Origin: Selenomonas sp. AB3002
Lineage (GTDB): Bacteria; Bacillota; Negativicutes; Selenomonadales; Selenomonadaceae
Reading direction: 5' to 3'
NCBI RefSeq assembly: GCF_000702545.1
Contig: NZ_JNIO01000008.1
Coordinates: 1,674,001 to 1,738,000 of the forward strand
DNA: 64,000 bases
This document shows, piece by piece, positions 52,699-61,356 of this stretch; within the stretch, counting starts at the first letter, position 1, and every line of letters starts with the position of its first letter. The translations under genes were made by a program, and so were the position numbers. A model generated the notes under the pieces. It ran no database searches and had not been told where the DNA came from. It was given only the letters and a program-made list of their open reading frames with translations.

Positions 52699-53634
52699 TT
52701 ATTTATCCAACAGCAACCCCAGTTCCTGCATGATTTCCAGTCCCCCGGCAGCCAGCAATTTCTCTGCCAGTTCGCTGCCCAGCTGCTCAGCTTCACTCTT
52801 GGCCCCTGTCAGCTTGTCACGGTACAAGCGGGCGCCGTCCAGAGAGGCGATCACCGCTTCCAGCTGCAATTTCTCATTTTCAACAGAGCCAAAGACACCC
52901 ACAGGCACCTGGCAGCCCCCCTCGACCTTGGCCAGAAAAGCCCTCTCGCCCTTGGCACAGGCTGCCATATCCCCATCATTGAGGAAAGCGATCATCTCAA
53001 GGATTTCTTCATCCTCTGCCCGTGCCTCAATGGCCAAAGCCCCCTGCCCCACGGCAGGCAACATGATTTCCCTGGGCATCACTTCGGCAATCCTGTCCTT
53101 GAAGCCCAGCCTGGTCAGCCCTGCCACCGCCAGCACGATGGCATCGAAGTTCTCCTCCTCCAGCTTCCGCAGGCGGGTGTTCACATTGCCCCTGAGGTCC
53201 TGAATATTCAGGTCAGGACGGGCATGCAGGAGCTGTGCCTTGCGGCGCAGGCTGGAGGTGCCCACCTTGGCTCCCTGGGGCAAATCCTCAAAATGGCCGT
53301 ATTTAAGGCTGACCACGGCATCGCCGGGGTCAGCCCTCTTGGTAATGGCTGCAATGACAAGTCCCTTGGGAACCTCCGTGGGCATATCCTTGAGGCTGTG
53401 CACAGCCAGGTCTATGCCCCCGTCCAGCATTTCCTGCTCCAGTTCCTTGGTAAAGAGCCCCTTGCCCCCAATCTTGGCCAGGGGGGCATCAAGGATTTTG
53501 TCACCCTTGGTGGTCATGAGTTTCTTCTCCACCTGCAGGCCGGGATATTCTTTTCTCAGGCACTCCGCCACATAATCAGCCTGCCAAAGGGCCAGCTTAC
53601 TGCTGCGCGTACCGATAACAATCTTTTTCCTCAC
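52699..53634 (-). CDS. hemC: porphobilinogen deaminase (hydroxymethylbilane synthase)
   Basis: The 311-residue enzyme polymerises four porphobilinogens. It shows IGTRSSKLALWQADYV, GKGLFTKELEQEMLDG, AVHSLKDMPTEVP and the dipyrromethane cofactor cysteine in VEGGCQVPVGVF. The start is GTG with GGAGAG 7 bases upstream. It overlaps the end of hemA by 38 bases, indicating tight coupling, and is followed 13 bases later by cobA-hemD. Confidence 0.97.
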   Translation of the reverse strand: MRKKIVIGTRSSKLALWQADYVAECLRKEYPGLQVEKKLMTTKGDKILDAPLAKIGGKGLFTKELEQEMLDGGIDLAVHSLKDMPTEVPKGLVIAAITKRADPGDAVVSLKYGHFEDLPQGAKVGTSSLRRKAQLLHARPDLNIQDLRGNVNTRLRKLEEENFDAIVLAVAGLTRLGFKDRIAEVMPREIMLPAVGQGALAIEARAEDEEILEMIAFLNDGDMAACAKGERAFLAKVEGGCQVPVGVFGSVENEKLQLEAVIASLDGARLYRDKLTGAKSEAEQLGSELAEKLLAAGGLEIMQELGLLLDK

Positions 53635-54910
53635 TCTTGGTCTCTCCTATGGTATCCAGCTTAAAGAGGGCCCTCATGGCCTCAATGTAGAATTCCTCCT
53701 GCTCAGTGCCCGCAGCGGCCGTGAGCTTCATCATGGGCATGCGCAGGATCTTGCGCACTATCATGCGGCTCATGTGTTCCACCTGCCGCCACTGAGCTTC
53801 CGTCAGCTCCGGCAGCTTGGAGGAGGCCCGGCGCACCTCACGGGCGCGGATACGCTCGCAGCGATTGGACAGCAGGGCCATAATGGGCTGGAAGGAAAGG
53901 TATTGGAACCGCTTCTCGATGGCGGCTGCTTCCTCCTCTACAATGGCATAGGCGGCCTTGGCCTCCCTGCGGCGCTCCTCCACATGCTCATCAACCACTG
54001 CTTCCAGAGAGTCTATATTGTAAAGGGTGACCCCCTTGATATCCGCCACCTCAGGGTCCACATCCCGGGGCACAGCAATATCGATAAAGAACAGGGGCCT
54101 TCCCTTCCTCTTTGCCATAAGCTGCTGGGTCTCCCAGGGCTTCACCACATAGTGGGGCGCGCCGGTGGAAGTGACAATCACATCTGCCTCCACAGCCCTG
54201 CGCATAGCCTGATCCCAGGGAACTGCTTCCCCGCCAAACTCCGCGGCCAAAGTCTCAGCCTTGTCCAGATGGCGGTTGGCCACCATGATTTTCTTCACCC
54301 CACGGGCCACCAGATGCTGGGCGGTAAGCTCAGCCATCTTGCCTGCACCGAAAATCAGGGCTCCGGCTCCCTCAAGATTCCCCAGTTCCTGACGGGCCAA
54401 CTCCACAGCTGCATAGCTGACAGACACGGAATTGTAAGCAATGCGGGTCTCCGTCCTCACCCGCTTGCCCGTGGCGATGGCCCGGTGGAACAAGGTATTG
54501 ATGACAGTGCTGGTGGTGCCGGCCTCCCGGGCAAGGGCATAGGCTTCCTTCACCTGGGAGAGGATCTGCCCCTCCCCCAACACCAGGGAGTCAAGGCTGG
54601 AAGCCACCAGGAACAAATGCCTGATGCACTCCTCGTCCACATATTTATAAAGATACTCGTCAATATCTTCCTCATTGCCCGTGAGGTCAAAGAGGAACTG
54701 CTTGAGGGTGACCTCATCAGAGGCAGCATCGTCCACCACCGCATAGATCTCGCTGCGGTTGCAGGTGGAAAGCACCACCATTTCCTGAAGACCGTCATAT
54801 TCTGACAAATTCATGAGACCCTGACGCACTGCGCCCTTGGCAAGGGAAAAACGCTCCCTCACCTCCACAGGTGCCGTCTTATGATTCAGCCCCAACATCA
54901 GTAATTGCAT
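53597..54910 (-). CDS. hemA: glutamyl-tRNA reductase
   Basis: The 437-residue enzyme reduces glutamyl-tRNA to glutamate-1-semialdehyde in the C5 route. It shows LGLNHKTAPVEVRERF, VVLSTCNRSEIYAVVDD (catalytic Cys in STCNR), GEGQILSQVKEAYALA and the NADPH-binding LIFGAGKMAELTAQHLVARG. The C-terminal dimerisation helices are complete. It overlaps sirC by 32 bases at the start and hemC by 38 bases at the end. With hemL it makes aminolevulinate from glutamyl-tRNA. Confidence 0.97.
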   Translation of the reverse strand: MQLLMLGLNHKTAPVEVRERFSLAKGAVRQGLMNLSEYDGLQEMVVLSTCNRSEIYAVVDDAASDEVTLKQFLFDLTGNEEDIDEYLYKYVDEECIRHLFLVASSLDSLVLGEGQILSQVKEAYALAREAGTTSTVINTLFHRAIATGKRVRTETRIAYNSVSVSYAAVELARQELGNLEGAGALIFGAGKMAELTAQHLVARGVKKIMVANRHLDKAETLAAEFGGEAVPWDQAMRRAVEADVIVTSTGAPHYVVKPWETQQLMAKRKGRPLFFIDIAVPRDVDPEVADIKGVTLYNIDSLEAVVDEHVEERRREAKAAYAIVEEEAAAIEKRFQYLSFQPIMALLSNRCERIRAREVRRASSKLPELTEAQWRQVEHMSRMIVRKILRMPMMKLTAAAGTEQEEFYIEAMRALFKLDTIGETKSEEKDCYRYAQQ

Positions 54911-55526
54911 TTCTTATCTCAGCCTCCGCCTGCTCAAGTTCCCCACTTCTCACTAAAGCCAATACACCGGGCGACAAAGCCTGCCGCCAAAAATCCTGCC
55001 GCTCACTGCTGTCAGACAAGCGCTCCTTCATCTCCGCGCGCATTTCCTTCAGCCGCTCAAGCCAAAGTCCAAAGCTCTCCGGGAACTCCTGCTCAAGCTC
55101 CCGCCGCAGGGCTCTGGAAAAACCGGGGCTGGCTCCCTCCGTAGAAAGGGTCACCAGCAAATCACCCCGCCTGAAACTGGAAGGCACGGTAAAGTCCGTC
55201 TGCTCAGGCTCGGTCACATCATTGACCAGCGCCCCCACCTCTCTGGCTTCTTCTGCCGCCTGCTCATTTACGTCTCTGTTGTCCGTAGCGCAGAAGACCA
55301 AAAGAGGCTTCATGTCCTTCAGCATGCCCTTCATATACCGAAGCTCATACCAGTCTACCAGTCCTGCATGGGCCAGTTCCAAAAGCCGCTCCGTAAGCTT
55401 CGGGGCCACCAGGGTAACTTTCCCGGCCGCCTGCAGCAGCCCCATCACCTTCCGCTCAGCCACCCTGCCGCCCCCAACCACGATGCAGCGCCTGCCCGTC
55501 AGGTCCAGGTTCATAGGATAAAACAA
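54879..55526 (-). CDS. precorrin-2 dehydrogenase / sirohydrochlorin ferrochelatase-like protein
   Basis: The 215-residue product is the NAD-binding CysG-N/Met8-type protein that oxidises precorrin-2 to sirohydrochlorin, with N-terminal LTGRRCIVVGGGRVAERKVMGLL, then LVFCATDNRDVNEQAAEEA and the DFTVPSSFRRGDLLVTLSTEGASPGFSRALR segment. The frame opens with TTG at 55526; an ATG 4 codons on is the alternative. It starts the haem/sirohaem operon behind a TATAAT-containing promoter and overlaps hemA by 32 bases. Confidence 0.92.
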   Translation of the reverse strand: MFYPMNLDLTGRRCIVVGGGRVAERKVMGLLQAAGKVTLVAPKLTERLLELAHAGLVDWYELRYMKGMLKDMKPLLVFCATDNRDVNEQAAEEAREVGALVNDVTEPEQTDFTVPSSFRRGDLLVTLSTEGASPGFSRALRRELEQEFPESFGLWLERLKEMRAEMKERLSDSSERQDFWRQALSPGVLALVRSGELEQAEAEIRNAITDVGAES

Positions 55527-55603
55527 AATTCCAACGCCTCAACTTTCGAACTTGTGAACGACTGTCAATTACGAATCCGATTCACTCTTTATATTCTCTA
55601 CTT

Positions 55604-55632
55604 ATTATAACCTTTCCTGCTAGGAAATTAAA
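55604..55632 (-). promoter_or_regulatory. candidate promoter of the haem operon
   Basis: On the minus strand a perfect TATAAT stands 17 bases after TTTAAT, about 80 bases upstream of sirC. The -35 is weak, so an activator may be needed. Confidence 0.4.
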
Positions 55633-55668
55633 GAGATTTCACAAGACGGACATAAATATTTCCAACAG

Positions 55669-55697
55669 TTGCCACGCCTGGGCTTTAGTGGTATATT
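55669..55697 (+). promoter_or_regulatory. predicted promoter of the PIN toxin-antitoxin pair
   Basis: TTGCCA and TATATT are separated by 17 bases, and TGG before TATATT gives an extended -10. It lies 45 bases before the antitoxin start. Confidence 0.6.
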
Positions 55698-55740
55698 GAG
55701 AGTAGAAATCAGAATTTTTGCAAAGGATGGTGACGTTAAA

Positions 55741-56019
55741 ATGACTGCCCTCAGAAATCAGGCTATGGACATCATCAGTGAACTGCCGGAAGAACATATT
55801 GCATATGTTCTTGCCATTCTAGAAAATATACAGAGAATTTCCCGCCCCCGGGAAATCCCTCATGCCTCTGCACAATTCCCCCTCCATTTGACCAAAAGAG
55901 AAAACTATGATGAAATAGAGCAGGCGCTCAATGCAATTTCAGGAGCCGTGCCAGACACCGGTATGAGCTTGGAGGAATACAGGGCGGAAAGGCTGGCAAA
56001 ATATGAGACTATTGCTTGA
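55741..56019 (+). CDS. putative antitoxin of a PIN-domain pair
   Basis: The 92-residue product starts at MTALRNQAMDII; a longer frame is unlikely because the promoter lies inside it. It is helical and acidic with an N-terminal segment (MDIISELPEEHIAYVLAIL) typical of small antitoxins that dimerise, and a C-terminal tail (SLEEYRAERLAKYE) that could clasp a PIN toxin. The toxin frame overlaps its end by 17 bases. I do not recognise the exact antitoxin family; the role is inferred from position and form. Confidence 0.75.
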   Translation: MTALRNQAMDIISELPEEHIAYVLAILENIQRISRPREIPHASAQFPLHLTKRENYDEIEQALNAISGAVPDTGMSLEEYRAERLAKYETIA

Positions 56020-56428
56020 TACCAATATTGTTCTAGATGTATTCCTCAAACGCCAGCCATTTTACGAGGCCAGCAAAACCATTATGGATTTGTCAAAATT
56101 TGAGCAATTCGATGAATACGTCTCTGCCTCAACCGTAACAGATATCTACTACATCACCAGCAAAAACATCAAGGACGCGCAGGCCACCCGCAATCTTCTC
56201 AACCAAATGCTCAAAACGATTCATATATCTGCTGTAACGGAAGATGACATAAAAAACGCACTTCACCTGTCATGGAAAGACTTCGAGGACGCAGTCCAAT
56301 CTGCCGTTGCTTCCTCTTATGAAATGGACGGCATTATCACCCGCAACAAAGATGACTTTCATCAAGCGGAAATCAATGTTTGGAGTCCTCAAGAGTTTCT
56401 GGATATCATTGCTTACCTAATGAAATGA
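56003..56428 (+). CDS. PIN-domain (VapC-like) toxin
   Basis: The 141-residue product has the PIN nuclease fold with MRLLLDTNIVLDVFLKR (metal Asp in LLLDTN), VSASTVTDIYYI, LSWKDFEDAVQSAVA (acidic pair in DFEDA) and MDGIITRNKDDF. These four acidic positions form the metal site of PIN ribonucleases that cleave tRNA or rRNA. It overlaps the antitoxin gene by 17 bases. It ends just before a strong terminator shared with the flagellin gene. Confidence 0.9.
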   Translation: MRLLLDTNIVLDVFLKRQPFYEASKTIMDLSKFEQFDEYVSASTVTDIYYITSKNIKDAQATRNLLNQMLKTIHISAVTEDDIKNALHLSWKDFEDAVQSAVASSYEMDGIITRNKDDFHQAEINVWSPQEFLDIIAYLMK

Positions 56429-56476
56429 AAACCACCTCCATCAGCCCCGCTAAAGGACAACTGATGGAGGTGGTTT
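56429..56476. terminator. bidirectional terminator between the PIN gene and flagellin
   Basis: AAACCACCTCCATCAG and CTGATGGAGGTGGTTT form a perfect 16-base stem around a 16-base loop. It serves both convergent genes. Confidence 0.85.
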
Positions 56477-56479
56477 CGT

Positions 56480-58501
56480 TTATTGCAGCAGCGACAAGAC
56501 GCTGCTGCTATTCTGATTGGCCTGGGCCAGCATGGACTGGGCTGCCTGGGTGAGGACGTTGCTCTTGGTGTATTCCATCATTTCCTTGGCCATGTCCGCA
56601 TCACGGATGGTACTCTCGGAACTGGTGGTGTTCTCATGGCTGATGGTGAGGGTATCCTCCGTCTGCTCCAAGCGATTGATATAGGAGCCTACCTGTGTCA
56701 TTTCGTTTAGCGCATAGTTAATGGCCTTGTCCAGAGGGCCATCAACGCTGGGATCAGTGAGGCTCCCCAACAGGCGTTGGGCTGAAGCACGGGTACAGAC
56801 ATTGGCCAATTCTGCCAGTTCTTCATCTGTCTTGACGCTGAACAGTGCTTTGGTGCCGAGGTTTTCGATATAGCAGTTGATACGCTGATTAGCCTTGGTG
56901 CCAGTGTGAATCATGAGGGGATTGCCGTCAATACTAGCTTCGCGCAGATTAGGCTTATAATCGGACTCAGGTATTACCGTATAGCCATTGATGGTAACCG
57001 TACCAACTGCTCCCGCCTGACCTTTGCCAATATCTTCGCCATACTCACTAGTTACAAAGCCAGTCATGTTTTCAATAGTTATATTGCCCGCACCAGTGTA
57101 ACACCCACTACCGATACCCGCACCTGAAATACTGGAAGAATATACTATAGAATTCCTTATGCTTATATCTCCAGCCCTGAAGTCAGCAGAAGAACCAGCC
57201 AAACTACTGCCACTGCCGCCAATCCCAGCTCCAACAGATACAGACTCAGCATGGATTACAGACTCTTCAATGGTGATATTTCCTACAATGCCGATCATAC
57301 CACCACCAATGCAGGCACCTTCAGTACCGGAACCCCTAGTACCGGTAAATCTGGCATTTTTTATTACTATATCACCGACTTTAGAATGAGAATATGCGCC
57401 GCTACCAAGATTAGCCCCAAAGCCTTTAGTTGAAATATCAAAAACACCGCCATTTATATAAATATCTCCTATGCTCCCGCTGCCTCCAGATCCAATACAG
57501 GCACCGTTATAAAGACGTTGCTCCCCCTTCAGCTTATATGTGCCACTGTTGATAGTCAAATTAGCATTGCTACGCTCACCACCATCTGTACCAATCATAG
57601 CCCCGCTGCCATTCAGAATGTGCATTTCCATAGAGCCGTCTCCCTCAACAGTAAGTCCAGCGCCAATGTTGATAATGGCATTTCTAAAACTGTTTACTGT
57701 AGAGTCAAAAAAATTGCGCCCCTTGATTGACAACACATTATCACGGCCAGAGAATCTTATCCAAGACTGGTCAGTGGTATTTTTGACATTCAATCCTTCA
57801 ATCCACAGATTAGCATTTCCAGCAGCAGGTCCTATGATATGCACATCCGTAAGCTGAGCAGAATTAGCCTGCTTGATTTTAACCCCTGACACCCCATTCG
57901 CAATAGTGATGTCACCAGAAAAGCCCGCCCCTAGTACATAAACACCAGCGGTGGTGATAGTATGGTTACCACTGGCGAGAGTAACGGGTGTACCGCTGGG
58001 TTCCACTACCCCCGTACTTACACCACTGCTATTGCCACTGCCGTTATCGATAACCATAGCCGTCTGCCACCGCTCGTATTCACCGTTCAACAGCAACTTC
58101 CCATTATAGTGAGTAGTCGCCACAATATCATCAATCTGCTTCAGCTTCTCATCGAATTCTTTCTGTATGGTAGCCCTGTCCGCATCCGTATTGCTATCAT
58201 TAGCCGCATTGATGGCCAGCTGCTTCATTTCTCGCAGTTCATCTACAATCCCCTGAATACCACCCTCTGCCACCTTCAACATAGAGCGTCCTGTGCGCGT
58301 ATTATCAATATCCTGCCGCAGGCTCCTTATTTGCGCCTGCATTCTCTCAGAGATACTGTAATCCGCAGTTCCGTCCCCTGCGCTCACGATTTTTAGGCCA
58401 CTGGCTACCTTGGATAATTGCTTGCCTAGCTTAGACACATTTTTATTAAGTTCCCCTAATGTCATATTCGCCGAAGGATTATTAACCACCGTCATAGCCA
58501 T
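56480..58501 (-). CDS. flagellin with a large beta-helix-like central insert
   Basis: The 673-residue product has conserved flagellin ends: N-terminal MAMTVVNNPSANMTLGELN, KLGKQLSKVASGLKIVSAGDGTADYSISERMQAQIRSLRQ; C-terminal SESTIRDADMAKEMMEYTKSNVLTQAAQSMLAQANQNSSSVLSLLQ. Between about residues 160 and 525 lies a repeat-rich domain built of turns such as GDIYINGGVF, GDIVIKNARF, GNITIEESVI, GDISIRNSIV and GNITIENMTG, each preceded by a GxGIGxG or GACIGxG loop. This is the pattern of a right-handed beta-helix and would be displayed on the filament surface. GGAGG precedes the ATG. Typical flagellins have half this length. Confidence 0.92.
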   Translation of the reverse strand: MAMTVVNNPSANMTLGELNKNVSKLGKQLSKVASGLKIVSAGDGTADYSISERMQAQIRSLRQDIDNTRTGRSMLKVAEGGIQGIVDELREMKQLAINAANDSNTDADRATIQKEFDEKLKQIDDIVATTHYNGKLLLNGEYERWQTAMVIDNGSGNSSGVSTGVVEPSGTPVTLASGNHTITTAGVYVLGAGFSGDITIANGVSGVKIKQANSAQLTDVHIIGPAAGNANLWIEGLNVKNTTDQSWIRFSGRDNVLSIKGRNFFDSTVNSFRNAIINIGAGLTVEGDGSMEMHILNGSGAMIGTDGGERSNANLTINSGTYKLKGEQRLYNGACIGSGGSGSIGDIYINGGVFDISTKGFGANLGSGAYSHSKVGDIVIKNARFTGTRGSGTEGACIGGGMIGIVGNITIEESVIHAESVSVGAGIGGSGSSLAGSSADFRAGDISIRNSIVYSSSISGAGIGSGCYTGAGNITIENMTGFVTSEYGEDIGKGQAGAVGTVTINGYTVIPESDYKPNLREASIDGNPLMIHTGTKANQRINCYIENLGTKALFSVKTDEELAELANVCTRASAQRLLGSLTDPSVDGPLDKAINYALNEMTQVGSYINRLEQTEDTLTISHENTTSSESTIRDADMAKEMMEYTKSNVLTQAAQSMLAQANQNSSSVLSLLQ

Positions 58502-58547
58502 GTTCCTTACCTCCTTGGCCGCCCCTCCCTAGGCTTTCCGCCTATTT

Positions 58548-58829
58548 TCACTGCAAACCATCAGGATACGCCTGATACACCCACATTCTTTTCTCCATGC
58601 TTGAAAAGGTCGTCAGCAGGGAAGGATCTATCTCCAGTCCCTCTGCTATATCCAGAAGCAGCGCTAGGGATATGTTGTCGCCGTACTTGCCACGCTCAAT
58701 TCGGCTCAGGGTGCTCTGGCTAATATGCACCTTCTCTGCCAACTGGTTCTGCTCCATGCCGTACAATATGCGATAATATGCTATTTTTGCTCCAATTTGC
58801 CGAAAGAAAATGTCCCGACGAATTCCCAC
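58548..58829 (-). CDS. XRE-family DNA-binding regulator upstream of flagellin
   Basis: The 93-residue product has a helix-turn-helix (IGAKIAYYRILYGMEQNQLAEKVHISQSTLSRIERGKYGDNISLALLLDIAEGL). I start it at GTG 58829 because GAGG lies 8 bases before it; the GTG at 58838 is too close to that site. It lies 46 bases upstream of the flagellin gene on the same strand, so it is probably co-transcribed and may control flagellin expression. It is divergent to a second XRE gene. Confidence 0.85.
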   Translation of the reverse strand: MGIRRDIFFRQIGAKIAYYRILYGMEQNQLAEKVHISQSTLSRIERGKYGDNISLALLLDIAEGLEIDPSLLTTFSSMEKRMWVYQAYPDGLQ

Positions 58830-59031
58830 AGTCTCCACCTCTTTACGTTTTGCCTATAATAATTATCGCATTTCTTCGGCTCTCGGTTTGGCATATAGTC
58901 GCCGTATTACATCAAGTATATGCTTTTATTGTGCATGTCATTGCAAAATAGTGATTTTCTGTAATTTAATTATGTTTCTGATATAATTATAGTGTTTTTC
59001 ACTTCAAATTGCAATGTATTTTCCCATTTTA

Positions 59032-59060
59032 TTGCATTTCACTATGCTATAACCTATACT
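59032..59060 (+). promoter_or_regulatory. predicted promoter of the plus-strand XRE gene
   Basis: TTGCAT and TATACT are separated by exactly 17 bases, 22 bases before the ATG. The leader is short and carries AAAGGAGGG. Confidence 0.6.
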
Positions 59061-59081
59061 GTTATACAAAGGAGGGATACG

Positions 59082-59459
59082 ATGAGCATAGGAATACGAC
59101 TAAAGTCTATACGCAAGGCACTTGCCCTTAACCAAACAGATTTCGGGGCCCGCATCAGTCTTAGCCAAACCACCATTGGCCAATACGAAAAAGAAACACG
59201 CCCCCTTACGGAGCGTGTCATTTCACAGCTGGTCAGCGAATTTCATATAAATGAAGAATACCTGCGTCATGGAACCGGAGATATGTTCATCGATCAGACG
59301 CCAAAGCTCGTCCGGCAGCTGGCTGACGAGCTTTCCCTCTCTGACAGGGAGCATCATCTGCTGCTGACCTTCCTTTCCTTCCCTCCTGAAACCCGTGCAC
59401 AGGTCCTCGACTTCGCCCAGGAATTTGTAGCTAAACTACATCAAATAGAAATAAAATGA
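59082..59459 (+). CDS. XRE-family transcriptional regulator
   Basis: The 125-residue product starts after AAAGGAGGG. It has an N-terminal HTH (IGIRLKSIRKALALNQTDFGARISLSQTTIGQYEKETRPLTERVISQL) with a phage-repressor-like look, and a C-terminal helical part (LVRQLADELSLSDREHHLLLTFL) that may mediate dimerisation. Target genes are unknown. The divergent neighbour is another small XRE regulator, and the 250-base gap between them is the likely operator region. Confidence 0.88.
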   Translation: MSIGIRLKSIRKALALNQTDFGARISLSQTTIGQYEKETRPLTERVISQLVSEFHINEEYLRHGTGDMFIDQTPKLVRQLADELSLSDREHHLLLTFLSFPPETRAQVLDFAQEFVAKLHQIEIK

Positions 59460-59468
59460 TGCAACGCC

Positions 59469-59510
59469 AAAAAGCTGATGCATGCTCACTTGAGTACGCA
59501 TCAGCTTTTT
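59469..59510. terminator. terminator between the XRE gene and the AAA-ATPase gene
   Basis: AAAAAGCTGATGC and GCATCAGCTTTTT form a perfect stem; T-runs on both strands suit the two convergent genes. Confidence 0.85.
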
Positions 59511-59520
59511 ATATTTGCTG

Positions 59521-61095
59521 TTATCGGACTATCTCCCACTCAGCCAGACACCGCTCCTTGGAGTCGAAGCCCACACCAATCTTAAACACTTGCCGCTTGT
59601 CGGCCTTGTAGGGCAGGGCATAGCCTTGTTCTTCGATTTGCTGCAGCGCCTCGGCGGCGGATTTGTCCACTTTGAATTCGAAGATATAGACGAACTTTTC
59701 AGTCTCCAAAATACAATCGGCCCGTCCCTTACTGCTCCTTACCTCGCACTGCACGAACTGCCCCAGCAAGGTAAAGAGAATATAGAGCACCGATTGGAAG
59801 TAATGCTCGAAGGGGGCATCGTTCGTGGTATATGGTATACCAGCAAAAAGCGCGGTGAGGATATCCCGTATGCTCTCCGTATCCCCCTCCAGGAGCCTGA
59901 GGCGCAAAGTGTAGATGTCCTTGCCGCTGCCGGGAACGGCATCCGGCACGTATTCAGGAAAGAGGCTCTTCAGTAAACCATACTCGACCTCTTTATTTGG
60001 AAAGCCCAAAATATAAAGCCCTGCCGCCCGATCATAATCCACTATGGTAAGATACCCCGTCTGGTAAAGGAGGGGCACTATATCGGGATTGTCCGCCCGG
60101 TAATCAGTGATAGAAACAGCCTCTGCATATATAGTGTGCTTGGCAAATTGCTGCACATCAAAGTGCATATTCTTGAGCCGCCGCACCAGGAAAGTGGGAG
60201 TCCCCGTGCCAAACCAGTAAGCACCGAAATCGCCCTTCTTCAAGGCATTGAGCAGACTGAAGGGATTGTAAACTCCAGGGCTGCCCGGATAGAAGTGGTA
60301 ACCATCATACATACGAGCCAGCTTTTGCAGGCACGCCTCTTCAGTCAGGCCGTTCTTTTCAGCCATCCGCAGAAGTTCAGGCTGGAAAGCAGCACGAATT
60401 TCCTCCTCCGTCATGCCGCAAATGCCGCTATATGCCTCGTCAAGAGAAATATCCTCCAACTGGTTGAGGTCGCTGAAAATACTGACCTTGCTGAACTTCG
60501 TGACACCAGTGATAAAGACAAACCGCAGGTAATCGTCATTATTTTTCAACGTACCAAAGAACCCTTTGAACACAGCTTTGTTGTGCTCTTCCATGGCATC
60601 GTTCTCCAACACCTCTAAGAGCGGCTTGTCATACTCATCTACCAAGACCACGCAGCCCTTGCCAGTCTCTTCTTTTGCCAACTTCAGCAGTCTCTGAAAA
60701 CGGTCACTCAGTGCCCCCTGCTTCTCACAGCCGTATTTCTCTTCCCAGTGGCAAAGCATACTGTCCAGCACATCTTCCAAGGGTCTGGCCTGATAATTCT
60801 GCCCGTTGAAATCAAAATAGAACACAGGATACACCTGCCAGGCATCCTTATTTCCCTTTTCCAACTCTGCAATAGCCAGTCCCTCAAAAAGCTCCTTTTT
60901 CCCCTCCCAATAAGCCCGCAGGGTAGAAAGAAACAGGCTCTTGCCGAAACGCCTGGGACGGCTTAGGAAATACTGCTTGTTGCTGTGAGCCAGCTCATAT
61001 ATATAGCTTGTCTTGTCCACATAGACAAAACCATCTTCCCTAAGTCCGGAAAAACTTTGCACTCCGATGGGAAGCATCCTTCTAGCTTCACTCAT
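59521..61095 (-). CDS. AAA-ATPase with C-terminal PD-(D/E)XK nuclease-like domain
   Basis: The 524-residue product belongs to a family frequent in gut anaerobes (AAA-ATPase_like plus PDDEXK_9). It shows VYVDKTSYIYELA, a degenerate P-loop SRPRRFGKSLFLST, Walker B-like VVLVDEYDKPLL, and VFITGVTKFSKVSIFSDLNQLEDIS. The C-terminal domain has CEVRSSKGRADCILET and VYIFEFKVDKSA, with the D and ExK residues of a PD-(D/E)XK nuclease. Biological role is not established; transposon-related or defence roles have been suggested. GGGGGGATGAGC precedes the ATG. Confidence 0.85.
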   Translation of the reverse strand: MSEARRMLPIGVQSFSGLREDGFVYVDKTSYIYELAHSNKQYFLSRPRRFGKSLFLSTLRAYWEGKKELFEGLAIAELEKGNKDAWQVYPVFYFDFNGQNYQARPLEDVLDSMLCHWEEKYGCEKQGALSDRFQRLLKLAKEETGKGCVVLVDEYDKPLLEVLENDAMEEHNKAVFKGFFGTLKNNDDYLRFVFITGVTKFSKVSIFSDLNQLEDISLDEAYSGICGMTEEEIRAAFQPELLRMAEKNGLTEEACLQKLARMYDGYHFYPGSPGVYNPFSLLNALKKGDFGAYWFGTGTPTFLVRRLKNMHFDVQQFAKHTIYAEAVSITDYRADNPDIVPLLYQTGYLTIVDYDRAAGLYILGFPNKEVEYGLLKSLFPEYVPDAVPGSGKDIYTLRLRLLEGDTESIRDILTALFAGIPYTTNDAPFEHYFQSVLYILFTLLGQFVQCEVRSSKGRADCILETEKFVYIFEFKVDKSAAEALQQIEEQGYALPYKADKRQVFKIGVGFDSKERCLAEWEIVR

Positions 61096-61144
61096 TGCTC
61101 ATCCCCCCGTTCTTCCGTGATATTCATGCGTAAATCATACCACT

Positions 61145-61187
61145 AAAAAGCTCTGCCTATGGAAAACATGACCATCGACAGAGCTTT
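61145..61187 (-). terminator. terminator-like hairpin left of the MITE-like element
   Basis: AAAAGCTCTG and CAGAGCTTTT arms with additional inner pairing surround a loop; T-runs exist on both strands. It can end transcripts of the response regulator coming through the MITE-like element. Confidence 0.6.
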
Positions 61188-61194
61188 TCTCTTT

Positions 61195-61356
61195 AGGAAC
61201 CGCTGATAAAATGAAGTTGTCCAGATTGGCGTAGATTGTTTGTTCTTCACAAGGCGACAAACCGCAGGCATAGCGGCGCTATGTCGAGGATTTTTCAACG
61301 CAGTGAGGACAAACAAGATGCGTCAAGATGGGCTGCTGAATTTATCAGTGGTTCCT
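61195..61356. mobile_element. MITE-like palindromic element with 16-base terminal inverted repeats
   Basis: The 162-base element begins AGGAACCGCTGATAAA and ends TTTATCAGTGGTTCCT, a 16-base terminal inverted repeat with one mismatch. The interior is also palindromic (TTGTTTGTTCTTCAC and GTGAGGACAAACAA; GCGGCGCT centre), so the whole element can fold into one hairpin. It carries no gene. It ends exactly before the stop codon of the response-regulator gene. These are the features of a non-autonomous mobile element. Confidence 0.75.

Noticed and set aside
56480-58501. Repeats in the flagellin gene as a CRISPR-like array
   Set aside because: The repeats are protein-level, of variable length and coding; no identical DNA repeat with spacers is present.
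58839-59000. Possible sigma-28 flagellar promoter (CAAA, GCGATAA) upstream of the XRE-flagellin pair
   Set aside because: Spacing of 17 and a poor -35 do not meet the TAAA-N15-GCCGATAA consensus.
59521-61095. Defence-system assignment for the AAA-ATPase/nuclease gene
   Set aside because: No partner defence gene is adjacent and the family is widespread in multiple copies without a proven role.
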